A stretch of DNA of 64,000 bases, taken from Hwanghaeella grinnelliae. Lineage in GTDB: Bacteria > Pseudomonadota > Alphaproteobacteria > UBA8366 > Aestuariispiraceae. The first letter of the stretch is position 1. Each line of letters opens with the position of its first letter. The stretch is from positions 1,054,421 through 1,118,420 of the forward strand of contig NZ_SADE01000002.1 in NCBI RefSeq assembly GCF_004005845.1, given 5' to 3'. This document shows, piece by piece, positions 18,094 through 25,918 of the stretch. The notes under the pieces were generated by a model. That model was not told where the DNA came from and ran no database searches. It was given only the letters and a program-made list of their open reading frames with translations. A program made the position numbers and the translations under genes.

Positions 18094-19131
18094 TCAGTTC
18101 AGGTAACCGATCGACTTCCATTCGGAATAGTTCTCGCGGAAGGTCGCGATGCTTTCCCAGGCGCGTTTGAAGTCCGCGTCCTGTGCCGATTTCTCAGCTG
18201 CGACTTCTTTCCAGGCCTTTTCATACGCGGCCAGGATTTCCGGCGGCCATTGGTGGACCTGAACGCCGTTTTCCTTCTGCATCTTGGCCAGCGGCTCAAG
18301 CTGAACGGCTTCGCCCTCGGCCATCGTCTTCAGGACCTGGGCCTCGCAGGCGGTTTCGATGATCGCCCGCTCCTGATCGCTCAGGTCGTTCCAGGTATCC
18401 AGGTTGATGATCAGGCTCAGGAAACTGGTCTGCTGGTGCCAGCCCGGGAAGTAGTAATGCTTCGCGTGCTCGTACATGCCGACCATGTTGTCCAGGAAGG
18501 GGAAGCCCAGCTCCGCGCTGTCGATCGCACCGGTATTCAGTGCCGACATCGTATCCGCCAGACCCATCGACTGGGCTTCGACGCCCAGCTTCGCCATGAC
18601 CGACGCACCCAGGCCGAAGAAGCGCATCTTCTTGCCCTTCAGGTCGTCGACGGTCTTGACCTCTTCCCGGAACCAGCCGGACGCTTCAGGCACCAGCGTC
18701 GAGCAATGCAAGGTCTTGATGTTGTAGGCTTCCTCGGAGATTTCGGTCCACATCTCGTTGCCGCCGCCATAGTACCACCAGGCTGCGTATTCCTTGATGT
18801 CGGGTCCGAACGGGAAGGTCGTGAAAAGCGGCGCGGAGGGCACGATCCCCTCGGCGAAGCCGATGGAATACCAGGACGCTTCGACAGCGCCGGTGGAAAC
18901 GGCGTCCCAAACTTCACCCGTCGCGACGATTTCGCCCGGGTTCTTCACGTCGAATTTGATACCGCCGGCCGTCAAAGTGTCGACCTTTTCAGCGATGTCC
19001 CAGGCGGGCTTCCCGAGCAGCGGTAGCGTTTGCGGAAAAATCGCCTGCATTTCGATGTCTTTGGCGCTTGCGGCCGTTGACACCATTGCCGCCGCGCAAG
19101 CGGCGATAAGGAACTTGGTCTTCATTGGCAC
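18094..19131 (-). CDS. dctP: TRAP substrate-binding protein, TakP-like
   Basis: 345-residue periplasmic binding protein with an N-terminal signal peptide (MKTKFLIAACAAAMVSTAASA). Its middle section follows the TakP/2-oxo-acid branch of TRAP proteins: ASWYSIGFAEG, FTTFPFGPD, GWFREEVKTVDDLKGKKMRFFGLG, AIDSAELGFPFLDN and KHYYFPGWHQ. TakP of Rhodobacter binds pyruvate and other 2-oxo acids, so a 2-oxo or 2-hydroxy acid is the best guess for the ligand. The subfamily is recognised by pattern memory only. Gene order is binding protein, small subunit, large subunit. Confidence 0.9.
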   Translation of the reverse strand: MPMKTKFLIAACAAAMVSTAASAKDIEMQAIFPQTLPLLGKPAWDIAEKVDTLTAGGIKFDVKNPGEIVATGEVWDAVSTGAVEASWYSIGFAEGIVPSAPLFTTFPFGPDIKEYAAWWYYGGGNEMWTEISEEAYNIKTLHCSTLVPEASGWFREEVKTVDDLKGKKMRFFGLGASVMAKLGVEAQSMGLADTMSALNTGAIDSAELGFPFLDNMVGMYEHAKHYYFPGWHQQTSFLSLIINLDTWNDLSDQERAIIETACEAQVLKTMAEGEAVQLEPLAKMQKENGVQVHQWPPEILAAYEKAWKEVAAEKSAQDADFKRAWESIATFRENYSEWKSIGYLN

Positions 19132-19154
19132 TCCTCCCAGGTTGGTAGTGTGGT

Positions 19155-20891
19155 TCAGGCCACGCGGTCGCCTTTCTTGACTTGCACGGTCCTGTTATCG
19201 ACGGCCGGAAGCATCCGGGCCGGATCTCGTGTAACCATGACGTCGATGACGCTCGGCCGGGATTTCTCGGCAAAGGCCGCTTTCAGCGCGGCTTCAAGCT
19301 CGGACGGGTCCTCGACACGAATGCCATGGCAGCCCATGGCGTCCGCCACTTTCGCGTAGTTCGTTTCGGCAAGTTCGGAACTCTGGTAGTTGCCTTCGCC
19401 GTACATCAGATGCTGCAGCGCCTTGACGTAACCAGACGCGGCGTTGTTCACGACAATCACGGTCAGGCCCAGATTCATGCGGCGCGCCGTCTCCAATTCG
19501 CCGAGGACCATGTTGAACCCGCCATCGCCAGTCAAGCCGACGACAGTGGCTTCCGGGTCCGCCAACTGCGTTCCCATGGCGCCCGGCAAGCCGTAGCCGA
19601 TGGAGGCGAAACCGCGATCGGGCACAAAGCTGCGCCGCGCGGATTTCGAATTGAACAGCAAGCCGCCCCAATGCGCGGCGAAGCCGCCATCGGCGATCAG
19701 ATAGCCGTTCTCTGGCAGGTGATTGTTCAACTCCGTGATCAAACGCGCCATGTTCACCGGCGTTTCGTCGGAATAGAGGCGTTCGGCGGCCACCTCATCA
19801 TGCCACTTCTGCATTTTCGCAGGGATTTCGGCCAGATAGGCTTCGCGGCGTGCGCGCTGATCCGCAGAAGAGGCTTCAAGCGCGTCGGAAAGGTCGTTCA
19901 AACCATCCCGCGCATCGCCCCACAGCTTCATCGCCGGTTCATAGGTCCGTCCCATCTCCTCGGCGACAATGTCCAGGTGAATGACATTTTGCCCCTTTTT
20001 GGGAATGGTGAAACGCTTGGTTGCGATTTCGCCCAATTTACAGCCCGCCACGACGATGCAGTCGCTGGCGGCGATCAGGTCGTTGGCAATCCGGTCATAA
20101 CGACCGAACAGGCCGGCACTGAGCGGCGAGGTGCAGGCGATGGCGCCCTTGCCCGACATGGTGTGGGCGACGGGAATGCCGTTTTTTTCGGCGAAGCGGG
20201 TGACCGCCTCGGTTGCGCCGGAAATATGAATACCGCCGCCGCAAAGCAGGATAGGGCGTTCGGCCTTTGCGATCATTTCCGCGGCCTTGGCGACGGATCC
20301 CGCATCGGGTCGGCAGCGCAGGGACGGCGCTGCTTCATTGGCGGGGTCGACCTCGAAATCGCCTTCCTCAAATCCATACAGACCATGCGCAATGTCTTCC
20401 GGCACGTCGACGATGACGGGGCCCGGCCGACCGCTTGTGGCGACGGCGAAGGCCCGGCGCATGATTTCCGGGATACGGTGGATGGCTTCAACGCGTAGCA
20501 GTTCTTTGCAGGCAGGGCGCAGGATCGAAACCTGGTCGGTTTCCTGCGTCATGTTCTTGCCCGCATGGTCGCGCTGGGCGTCGCCGACGATGGCGACGAT
20601 GGGCGACCCGGCATTCAAGGCTTCGACAAGTCCGGTAACCAGATTGGTCGCGCCCGGTCCAAGCGTCGCGTCGACCAGGCCGACCCGGCCGGAAACCTTG
20701 GCATAGGCATCCGCGGCGAAAACCGCGCAGCGTTCGTCGTTGATCAGGTTGTGGTTCAGGCCCAGGCGGCGCGCCGCGTCATAGAACGGCAGCAATTGAA
20801 ATCCGCCCATGCCGAACATCGGCCCTGCATTGTGCGCCTTCAGCATGCGTACAAGGGCTTCACCACCGGTCATTTCATTGGTCTGGCTCAT
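19155..20891 (-). CDS. ThDP-dependent enzyme, acetolactate synthase-like
   Basis: 578-residue IlvB/benzoylformate-decarboxylase-type thiamin diphosphate enzyme. It contains the N-terminal catalytic glutamate region (NDERCAVFAADAYA), a central domain (PILLCGGGIHISGA) and the C-terminal ThDP/Mg site GDGGFNMVLGELETARRMNLGLTVIVVNN. It is not the biosynthetic ilvI: the context is catabolic and no adjacent ilvH is present. Likely reactions are decarboxylation or carboligation of a 2-oxo acid. Its start overlaps the E1-beta stop by one base (TGATG), so translation is coupled. Confidence 0.9.
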   Translation of the reverse strand: MSQTNEMTGGEALVRMLKAHNAGPMFGMGGFQLLPFYDAARRLGLNHNLINDERCAVFAADAYAKVSGRVGLVDATLGPGATNLVTGLVEALNAGSPIVAIVGDAQRDHAGKNMTQETDQVSILRPACKELLRVEAIHRIPEIMRRAFAVATSGRPGPVIVDVPEDIAHGLYGFEEGDFEVDPANEAAPSLRCRPDAGSVAKAAEMIAKAERPILLCGGGIHISGATEAVTRFAEKNGIPVAHTMSGKGAIACTSPLSAGLFGRYDRIANDLIAASDCIVVAGCKLGEIATKRFTIPKKGQNVIHLDIVAEEMGRTYEPAMKLWGDARDGLNDLSDALEASSADQRARREAYLAEIPAKMQKWHDEVAAERLYSDETPVNMARLITELNNHLPENGYLIADGGFAAHWGGLLFNSKSARRSFVPDRGFASIGYGLPGAMGTQLADPEATVVGLTGDGGFNMVLGELETARRMNLGLTVIVVNNAASGYVKALQHLMYGEGNYQSSELAETNYAKVADAMGCHGIRVEDPSELEAALKAAFAEKSRPSVIDVMVTRDPARMLPAVDNRTVQVKKGDRVA

Positions 20892-21862
20892 CAGGCAACA
20901 CTCTCCATACTCTTGGTCGCGGCACCGGCGATCATATCGGCGGTAACGCGCAGCTTGTCTTCCAAATTGGGGGCATAGGCGATCAGCGACCGGGGGGAAC
21001 CCAGGCGCTGCGGCGGTGACTTGAACGTTGTCGACTGGGCCATGGTCGCCACGACCTCGGCCCCGAAACCGCCGACCGCGACGGATTCATGGGCGACGAT
21101 CAACCGCCCGGTCTTGTTGACGCTTTCCAGCACGGCGGCTTTATCCCAGGGCCAAAGGCTGACGAGGTCTATGACCTCCGCAGAGATGCCTTTTCCCGCC
21201 AAGGTCTCGGCAGCTTCGACACAAAGATTGGCCGTGTGCGACCAGGACACCAGGGTGACGTCGCTTCCGGTGCGGCGGATTTGCGCCTTGCCGAATTCGG
21301 CCTTCAGGCTGGTATCGACCTCACCTTCCATCATCCAGATGTTCTTGTGTTCCAGATACACGACCGGGTCGTCGCATTCGATCGCGGCCCGCATCATGGA
21401 ATAATTGTCCTGCGGCGTGGCCGGGCAGCAGACGACAAGACCCGGGATATGGGCGTACCAACTCTCCAGACTTTGACTGTGCTGCGCCGCGGAGGACCGC
21501 CACATGCCCATCGGCTTGCGGATCACCATCGGCGCGCGGCTTTGCCCACCGAACATGAACCGAGCCTTGGCGATCTGGTTCACCAACTCGTCGGTGGCGC
21601 AAAGCGCGAAGTCGGCGAAGCGCATCTCCACGATGGGACGCGTGCCCACCAAGGCCGCGCCGAAGGCGGCGCCCATGATGCAGGCTTCAGAAATGGGGGC
21701 ATCGGAAATGCGTTTCGGTCCGAATTCCTCGGGCAGGCCGGCATATTGCTTGAACACGCCACCGCGTCCCAAGTCTTCGCCGACGCACCAAACGCGGTCA
21801 TCCGCGCGCATTGCTTCCGCCACGGCGAGGCGCGCCGCTTCCGCATAAGTCATCACGGTCAT
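20891..21862 (-). CDS. 2-oxo acid dehydrogenase / acetoin dehydrogenase E1 beta subunit
   Basis: 323-residue transketolase-like beta subunit of a heterotetrameric ThDP dehydrogenase. Visible motifs include the ThDP-pyrimidine region (EDLGRGGVFKQYAGL, DAPISEACIMGAAFGAALVG), PIVEMRFADF, and the C-terminal domain SLWPWDKAAVLESVNKTGRLIVAHESVAVGGFGAEV. It is coupled to the alpha subunit gene by a one-base stop/start overlap. No E2 (lipoyl acyltransferase) gene is adjacent. Confidence 0.93.
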   Translation of the reverse strand: MTVMTYAEAARLAVAEAMRADDRVWCVGEDLGRGGVFKQYAGLPEEFGPKRISDAPISEACIMGAAFGAALVGTRPIVEMRFADFALCATDELVNQIAKARFMFGGQSRAPMVIRKPMGMWRSSAAQHSQSLESWYAHIPGLVVCCPATPQDNYSMMRAAIECDDPVVYLEHKNIWMMEGEVDTSLKAEFGKAQIRRTGSDVTLVSWSHTANLCVEAAETLAGKGISAEVIDLVSLWPWDKAAVLESVNKTGRLIVAHESVAVGGFGAEVVATMAQSTTFKSPPQRLGSPRSLIAYAPNLEDKLRVTADMIAGAATKSMESVA

Positions 21863-22851
21863 CAGAACGCCTCCTGCGCGGGCGAACCCACGTCCTGCAC
21901 ATCGTTGAATACGGTATCGTCGGCCGGCCAGGGCGCGGCTTTCGCTGCGTCCAGCGCCGCCTGCATTTCAGCGGTGGCCGTCGTGCGGACGGCGTCCAGG
22001 TCCGTTTCGGACACACCGGCTTCCTGAAGCAATTCGCGCTGTCGTGAGACCGGGTCGCTTTCGCGGCGCATGCGGTCGGCTTCCCCTTCGGGGCGATAGG
22101 TAGCCGGGTCGAAATAGGTGTGACCATCCAGCCGATAGGTCTTCGCAAGCATGAATTCCGGCTTTCCGGTCGCGCGGATGCGGGCGATGATTTCGGCCGA
22201 TTTCGTCGCGATTTCCTCGACATCGTTGCCGTCGATCTCGGTCACCGGCAGGCCGATGGCCCGGGCGCGGTCGGCGACATTGCCGGATGTCATATCGGAT
22301 GTCTTGGTGGATGCCGAATACTGGTTGTCTTCGCAAACGAACAGGATCGGTAGTTCAAAAACCCCCGCCCAGTTGATGCCTTCCAGGAAGGGCCCGCGAT
22401 TGGCCGCGCCGTCGCCGAAGAAACAGACAGTGACCTGGTCGCCGCCCAGAAGCTTCACCCCGTGGGCCGCACCGGCGGCGATGGTGATATTGGCGGAGAC
22501 GACACCATTCGCGCCCAACATGCCGACACCGAAATCGGCGATATGCATGGACCCGCCCTTGCCGCCGCAGCATCCGCCTTCGCGGCCGAGAAGTTCCTTC
22601 ATCATCGCCGTAGCGTCAGCGCCTTTGGCCAGGGTGTGGCCGTGCCCGCGATGCGTCGATGTGATGTAATCGTCTTTGCGAAGGGACTCGGTCACGCCCA
22701 CGGCGACCGCTTCCTGGCCGATTGAAAGATGTATCGCGCCTAGAACCAATTCTTCTTCCACCGCCGCATGGCGGGCGGTTTCTTCGAAAGCGCGTATGCG
22801 CTCCATCAGGGTCAGTCGGGCCAACCCTCGTTCGACGTCAAAATTACGCAC
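21862..22851 (-). CDS. 2-oxo acid dehydrogenase / acetoin dehydrogenase E1 alpha subunit
   Basis: 329-residue alpha subunit. The ThDP-binding motif GDGAANRG...CEDNQYS is complete, preceded by STHRGHGHTLAKG and the GGKGGSMHIAD loop typical of AcoA/PdhA. First gene after the iclR gene on the minus strand, with a 2-bp gap. Together with the beta subunit it would decarboxylate a 2-oxo acid or cleave an acetoin-like compound and pass the acyl group to a lipoyl carrier. The carrier must be encoded elsewhere, for example with the sucB/lpd proteins; this is inference. Confidence 0.93.
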   Translation of the reverse strand: MRNFDVERGLARLTLMERIRAFEETARHAAVEEELVLGAIHLSIGQEAVAVGVTESLRKDDYITSTHRGHGHTLAKGADATAMMKELLGREGGCCGGKGGSMHIADFGVGMLGANGVVSANITIAAGAAHGVKLLGGDQVTVCFFGDGAANRGPFLEGINWAGVFELPILFVCEDNQYSASTKTSDMTSGNVADRARAIGLPVTEIDGNDVEEIATKSAEIIARIRATGKPEFMLAKTYRLDGHTYFDPATYRPEGEADRMRRESDPVSRQRELLQEAGVSETDLDAVRTTATAEMQAALDAAKAAPWPADDTVFNDVQDVGSPAQEAF

Positions 22852-22853
22852 GG

Positions 22854-23633
22854 TCAGAACAACTCCTCTTGTTCAAGAATGCTCGTCTTTTCGGACAGCA
22901 CCGCAGCTTCCTCCCGCAACAGCGGGACCAATTCGCTCTCGATGCGTTCGATAGCCATCCTGTCGTTAATCGCACCTATCCCGATGGCGGCGATCAGCCT
23001 GCCGGACCGGGTGATGATCGGCAGCGCCACGGCGCTCATGCCCGGGATCACGATCGATGGGTTCAAGGCATAGCCGCGGCGATGAAAATCCGCGCAGCAT
23101 TCCTCGGCCAGTTCGGGGGTGACGTTGAAATCGGCCATCCAGCTCTTATTCGCCTGGGCGGCCGCTTTGCGTTTGGATTCGGGCATGGATGCATACAGTG
23201 CCTGGGCCGTCGCCCCGGCGCCCAGCGGCACGCGGTCGCCGGCATCGATGGTCAGGGTCCGGATCGGGAAGGCGCCCAATTCCCGGCGCACGCAGATAGA
23301 CACCGCGCCTTCCGGGGCTGACAGGAAAATCGTATCGCCGCTGGCATCCGCCAGGCGCCGCATGCTGCGCTTTGCCAAGGCCGCCAAGTCCGATCGGCTG
23401 GCGGTGCGGGCGATTTTCGCCAATACGCTGCCCAGATGATACCGCCGGTTATCGGGGTCCTGATAGACGTAGTGCACGTCCAGAAGCGAGGTCAGCACGC
23501 GGTGTGTGGTGGTTTTTGTGAATTCGGTGCGCGCCATGATTTCCGTCAGGCTGGCGCCCAATGGCGCCTCGCTCAAGGCGGATAAGACGCGGCTGGCGCG
23601 CGCGATCGACCCTACCGGCGTTGCTGACGGCAC
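22854..23633 (-). CDS. IclR family transcriptional regulator
   Basis: 259 residues. The N-terminal winged helix-turn-helix is at about residues 8-65 (SIARASRVLSALSEAPLGASLTEIMARTEFTKTTTHRVL), and the IclR effector domain follows to the C-terminus (DGDTIFLS-like strand, GATAQALYA). It starts at GTG 23633, preceded by a perfect AGGAGG ribosome site. It is the first gene of the minus-strand ThDP/TRAP operon and divergent from the two-repeat protein gene. The intergenic palindrome at 23653-23669 is a likely operator. Confidence 0.95.
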   Translation of the reverse strand: MPSATPVGSIARASRVLSALSEAPLGASLTEIMARTEFTKTTTHRVLTSLLDVHYVYQDPDNRRYHLGSVLAKIARTASRSDLAALAKRSMRRLADASGDTIFLSAPEGAVSICVRRELGAFPIRTLTIDAGDRVPLGAGATAQALYASMPESKRKAAAQANKSWMADFNVTPELAEECCADFHRRGYALNPSIVIPGMSAVALPIITRSGRLIAAIGIGAINDRMAIERIESELVPLLREEAAVLSEKTSILEQEELF

Positions 23634-23652
23634 GTGACTTCCTCCTGAACTG

Positions 23653-23669
23653 TTCCGTTATTCGGAACT
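23653..23669. promoter_or_regulatory. candidate IclR operator palindrome
   Basis: Perfect inverted repeat GTTCCG-TTATT-CGGAAC in the 95-bp gap between iclR and the divergent two-repeat protein gene. The 6-bp arms and 5-bp AT-rich spacer resemble operators of IclR-family regulators. Its position could control both transcription directions. Confidence 0.6.
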
Positions 23670-23728
23670 ATTGTGCCGATAATAAGAACCAGTTGTCCAA
23701 ACGAGTCAAACGCAATACCAATATCCTC

Positions 23729-24520
23729 ATGCAAAAGGACCACCTGTTACTGAACTCGATCACCGATGCGGACGGCACCGCGCCAGGGCGGATCGCCGTT
23801 TCCGGCTCCCATGGCGGGCTTTACGCAGCCGCGGTAGCGTCGCGCGCGGGCTTGCGCGCGGTTGTGCTGAACGATGCGGGGCGGGGCTTGGACGATGCCG
23901 GGATCGCCGGGGTTAAGGCGCTAAGCGATGTCGGCATGGCGGCTTGCGCGGTGGATTGCATGACAGCCGAAATCGGCTCCGCCGTGGATATGGCAGAGAA
24001 CGGGATGATCTCGTTCGCGAACGAAATGGCGGCGGGCTTTGACGTCGCGGTGGGGCAAACCGTCGCAGAAGCGCTGGAAAGGCTCGCCAATGCACCGGAG
24101 CCGTCCGGGATGATGGACGCGATCCCGGAGGCCCGCTGGGACGAGAAGGTTGGCGCGCATCAAGTGCTCTGCGTCGACTCCGCTTCCCTGATCAAGCCGG
24201 AGGATGCGGGCCGTATCATCGTGACGGGCTCACACGGCGGGTTGATTGGCGGGGATCCAGCGCGGGCCTGCAAGGCGGAGGCTTTTTTCGTCAGCTATTC
24301 CGATGCGGGTCGGGGCAAGAACGATATCGGCCTGTCCCGTTTGCCGGCGCTAGACCAGCGCGACATCGCCGCCGTTACCTTGGACTGCAATACCTGTCTG
24401 ATCGGAAGTGCCGCTTCCGCACTGACGACCGGCCGGATTTCCGCCGTCAACAAGACCGCCGCGGCGTTGGGTGCCGCCATAGGGCAACCGCTTGCTGAGT
24501 TTTTAGCTGGCTTGTCCTGA
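23729..24520 (+). CDS. unrecognised protein made of two internal repeats
   Basis: 263 residues from ATG 23729; the longer frame upstream crosses the operator and is unlikely to be translated. Residues ~20-120 and ~161-262 are clearly homologous to each other. Both contain GRI-x-V-x-GSHGGL (His28/His169), DAGRG (Asp49/Asp192), a D-C pair (Cys77/Cys220), IGSA, and a closing G-Q-x-x-x-E-x-L segment. There is no signal peptide or TM segment, so it is probably cytoplasmic. It is divergent from the IclR/ThDP operon and may act on the same substrate. I do not recognise the family and assign no function. Confidence 0.8.
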   Translation: MQKDHLLLNSITDADGTAPGRIAVSGSHGGLYAAAVASRAGLRAVVLNDAGRGLDDAGIAGVKALSDVGMAACAVDCMTAEIGSAVDMAENGMISFANEMAAGFDVAVGQTVAEALERLANAPEPSGMMDAIPEARWDEKVGAHQVLCVDSASLIKPEDAGRIIVTGSHGGLIGGDPARACKAEAFFVSYSDAGRGKNDIGLSRLPALDQRDIAAVTLDCNTCLIGSAASALTTGRISAVNKTAAALGAAIGQPLAEFLAGLS

Positions 24521-24654
24521 TGTTCATGGTCAAAGGCGGTTGGCGGTTGCGATTCCACCGTCTATAACGCCGCCATGATGTTTCGTTCGTTCCATGAAAT
24601 CGACGTTTCCCCGGCCGCTTCGGCGCGGATGCGTTTGATTGCGCGAATTACGAA

Positions 24655-24676
24655 CCCGGTCCCCGAGGGGAACCGG
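24655..24676 (+). terminator. GC-rich hairpin downstream of the two-repeat protein gene
   Basis: CCCGGT-CCCC / GGGG-A-ACCGGG forms a 10-bp stem with a one-base bulge and a minimal loop. No T-run follows, so intrinsic termination is uncertain; it could instead lie in the leader of the ACT-domain gene at 24735. Nothing else is visible in 24521-24734. Confidence 0.4.
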
Positions 24677-24734
24677 GCCTAGAGCGCTGCTCTATTCGCT
24701 GCATCAATTTTCATGGAAATCAGGGGCGACTGTC

Positions 24735-25019
24735 ATGTCCTTCCTTCATAGTCGCGTTGAGGCGACTTCACAGACCGCTTGTTTCAGCGTGGTCGGCGTT
24801 GCCGACCCGAACCTTCTACACCGTCTTCTTGAACCTTTCGCCAAGCGGGGGCTGATACCGTCCCGCGTGCACGCGGATACCGACCCGGAAGACCGCTTGC
24901 TTGTGGATATTCAAGTTGGCGATATGGATCAGGATCTGGCCGGTCGGATCGGTGCGGGACTGCGCCAGGTGATCGGTGTTGAACTGGTCCTCGTCTCGTC
25001 CAAGGCGCAATGCATCTGA
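24735..25019 (+). CDS. small ACT-domain-like protein
   Basis: 94 residues from ATG 24735, beginning MSFLHSRVEATSQTACFSVVGVADPNLLHRLLEPFAKRG. The strand-helix-strand pattern (ACFSVVGVADPNLLHRLLEPFAKRGLIPSRVHAD, then LLVDIQVGD, then a helix and a final strand VELVLVSSK) fits a stand-alone ACT domain, as in regulatory subunits that bind amino acids. It lies 22 bp upstream of the Nudix gene and is probably in an operon with it. The ligand is unknown. The longer frame upstream has no family sequence. Confidence 0.65.
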   Translation: MSFLHSRVEATSQTACFSVVGVADPNLLHRLLEPFAKRGLIPSRVHADTDPEDRLLVDIQVGDMDQDLAGRIGAGLRQVIGVELVLVSSKAQCI

Positions 25020-25041
25020 ACCCATCGAGGAGTATCGGCCG

Positions 25042-25905
25042 ATGAGCTTCCTGGACCATATCAGAGCCTGCAATAACGGGGATCTCTCGGTCCAGACACG
25101 CTTCTGCGTGGCCGGTGAAAATATCGGTTGGGTCGGCCCTGAAATCGCTGAAACCCTGCTGATGCAGTTCGACTGCTTCAGCAGGGAAGCTGATGCCATT
25201 GTTCTCACCGGCGCAGCTAACACGGTGGAAGAGCGGTCAGCCCTGATGGCGGATGTCGCGGCTGAGCTGTCGCGGCTGGGTGTCGTCGATGGGTTGCGGG
25301 ATGAACTGTTCCCGGCCATGCGCAATTGGGGGGAGGAACCGCGGTTCTTGATCGACCGGGTCGCAGTGCCGCCCTTCGGCTTGCGGGCATGGGGCATTCA
25401 CTTGAACGGATATGTCCGCAAAGCCGATGGCCTGCATTTGTGGATCGGGCGTCGAGCATCCGGCAAGTCCACCTATCCGGACCTGCTGGACAATACGGTC
25501 GCCGGCGGCCAGCCCTTTAATCTGACGCTGAGAGAAAACCTGATCAAGGAATGTGGGGAGGAAGCCTCAATCACGCCGGCTATGGCGGCACAGGCCGTTC
25601 CGGTCGGCTGCATCACCTATGTCCGGGAAGAGAAGGGCCGTATTAAACCAGACGTGATGTTCTGCTACGACCTGGAAATGCCGGAAAACTTCACACCGGT
25701 GAATACGGATGGCGAACTTGCGGGCTTTTATCTGCTGCCGGCGGGCGAGGTGATGGAAATCATCCGCACCACGGAGGAATTCAAGTTCAACTGCAACCTT
25801 GTGCTGATCGACTTTTTCATCCGCCACGGCTTGCTGACGCCGGATGACGAGCCAGACTACACCGAGCTTTGCGAAGGTATGCGTAAAGGACACGCCGCCA
25901 GTTAG
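25042..25905 (+). CDS. DUF4743 / Nudix hydrolase (thiamine-pyrophosphokinase-related type)
   Basis: 287 residues from ATG 25042 with GAGGAG upstream. The N-terminal ~110 residues match DUF4743. The Nudix domain follows (about 115-260), with the substrate-facing section HLNGYVRKADGLHLWIGRR and a Nudix box reading GG-x5-L-x7-KECGEEASI. This plant/fungal TPK-N-related family has Nudix activity on damaged thiamine diphosphate forms in some members. The cofactor link to the nearby ThDP enzymes is suggestive but not proven. Confidence 0.88.
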   Translation: MSFLDHIRACNNGDLSVQTRFCVAGENIGWVGPEIAETLLMQFDCFSREADAIVLTGAANTVEERSALMADVAAELSRLGVVDGLRDELFPAMRNWGEEPRFLIDRVAVPPFGLRAWGIHLNGYVRKADGLHLWIGRRASGKSTYPDLLDNTVAGGQPFNLTLRENLIKECGEEASITPAMAAQAVPVGCITYVREEKGRIKPDVMFCYDLEMPENFTPVNTDGELAGFYLLPAGEVMEIIRTTEEFKFNCNLVLIDFFIRHGLLTPDDEPDYTELCEGMRKGHAAS

Positions 25906-25918
25906 GATTATTCCTCGA

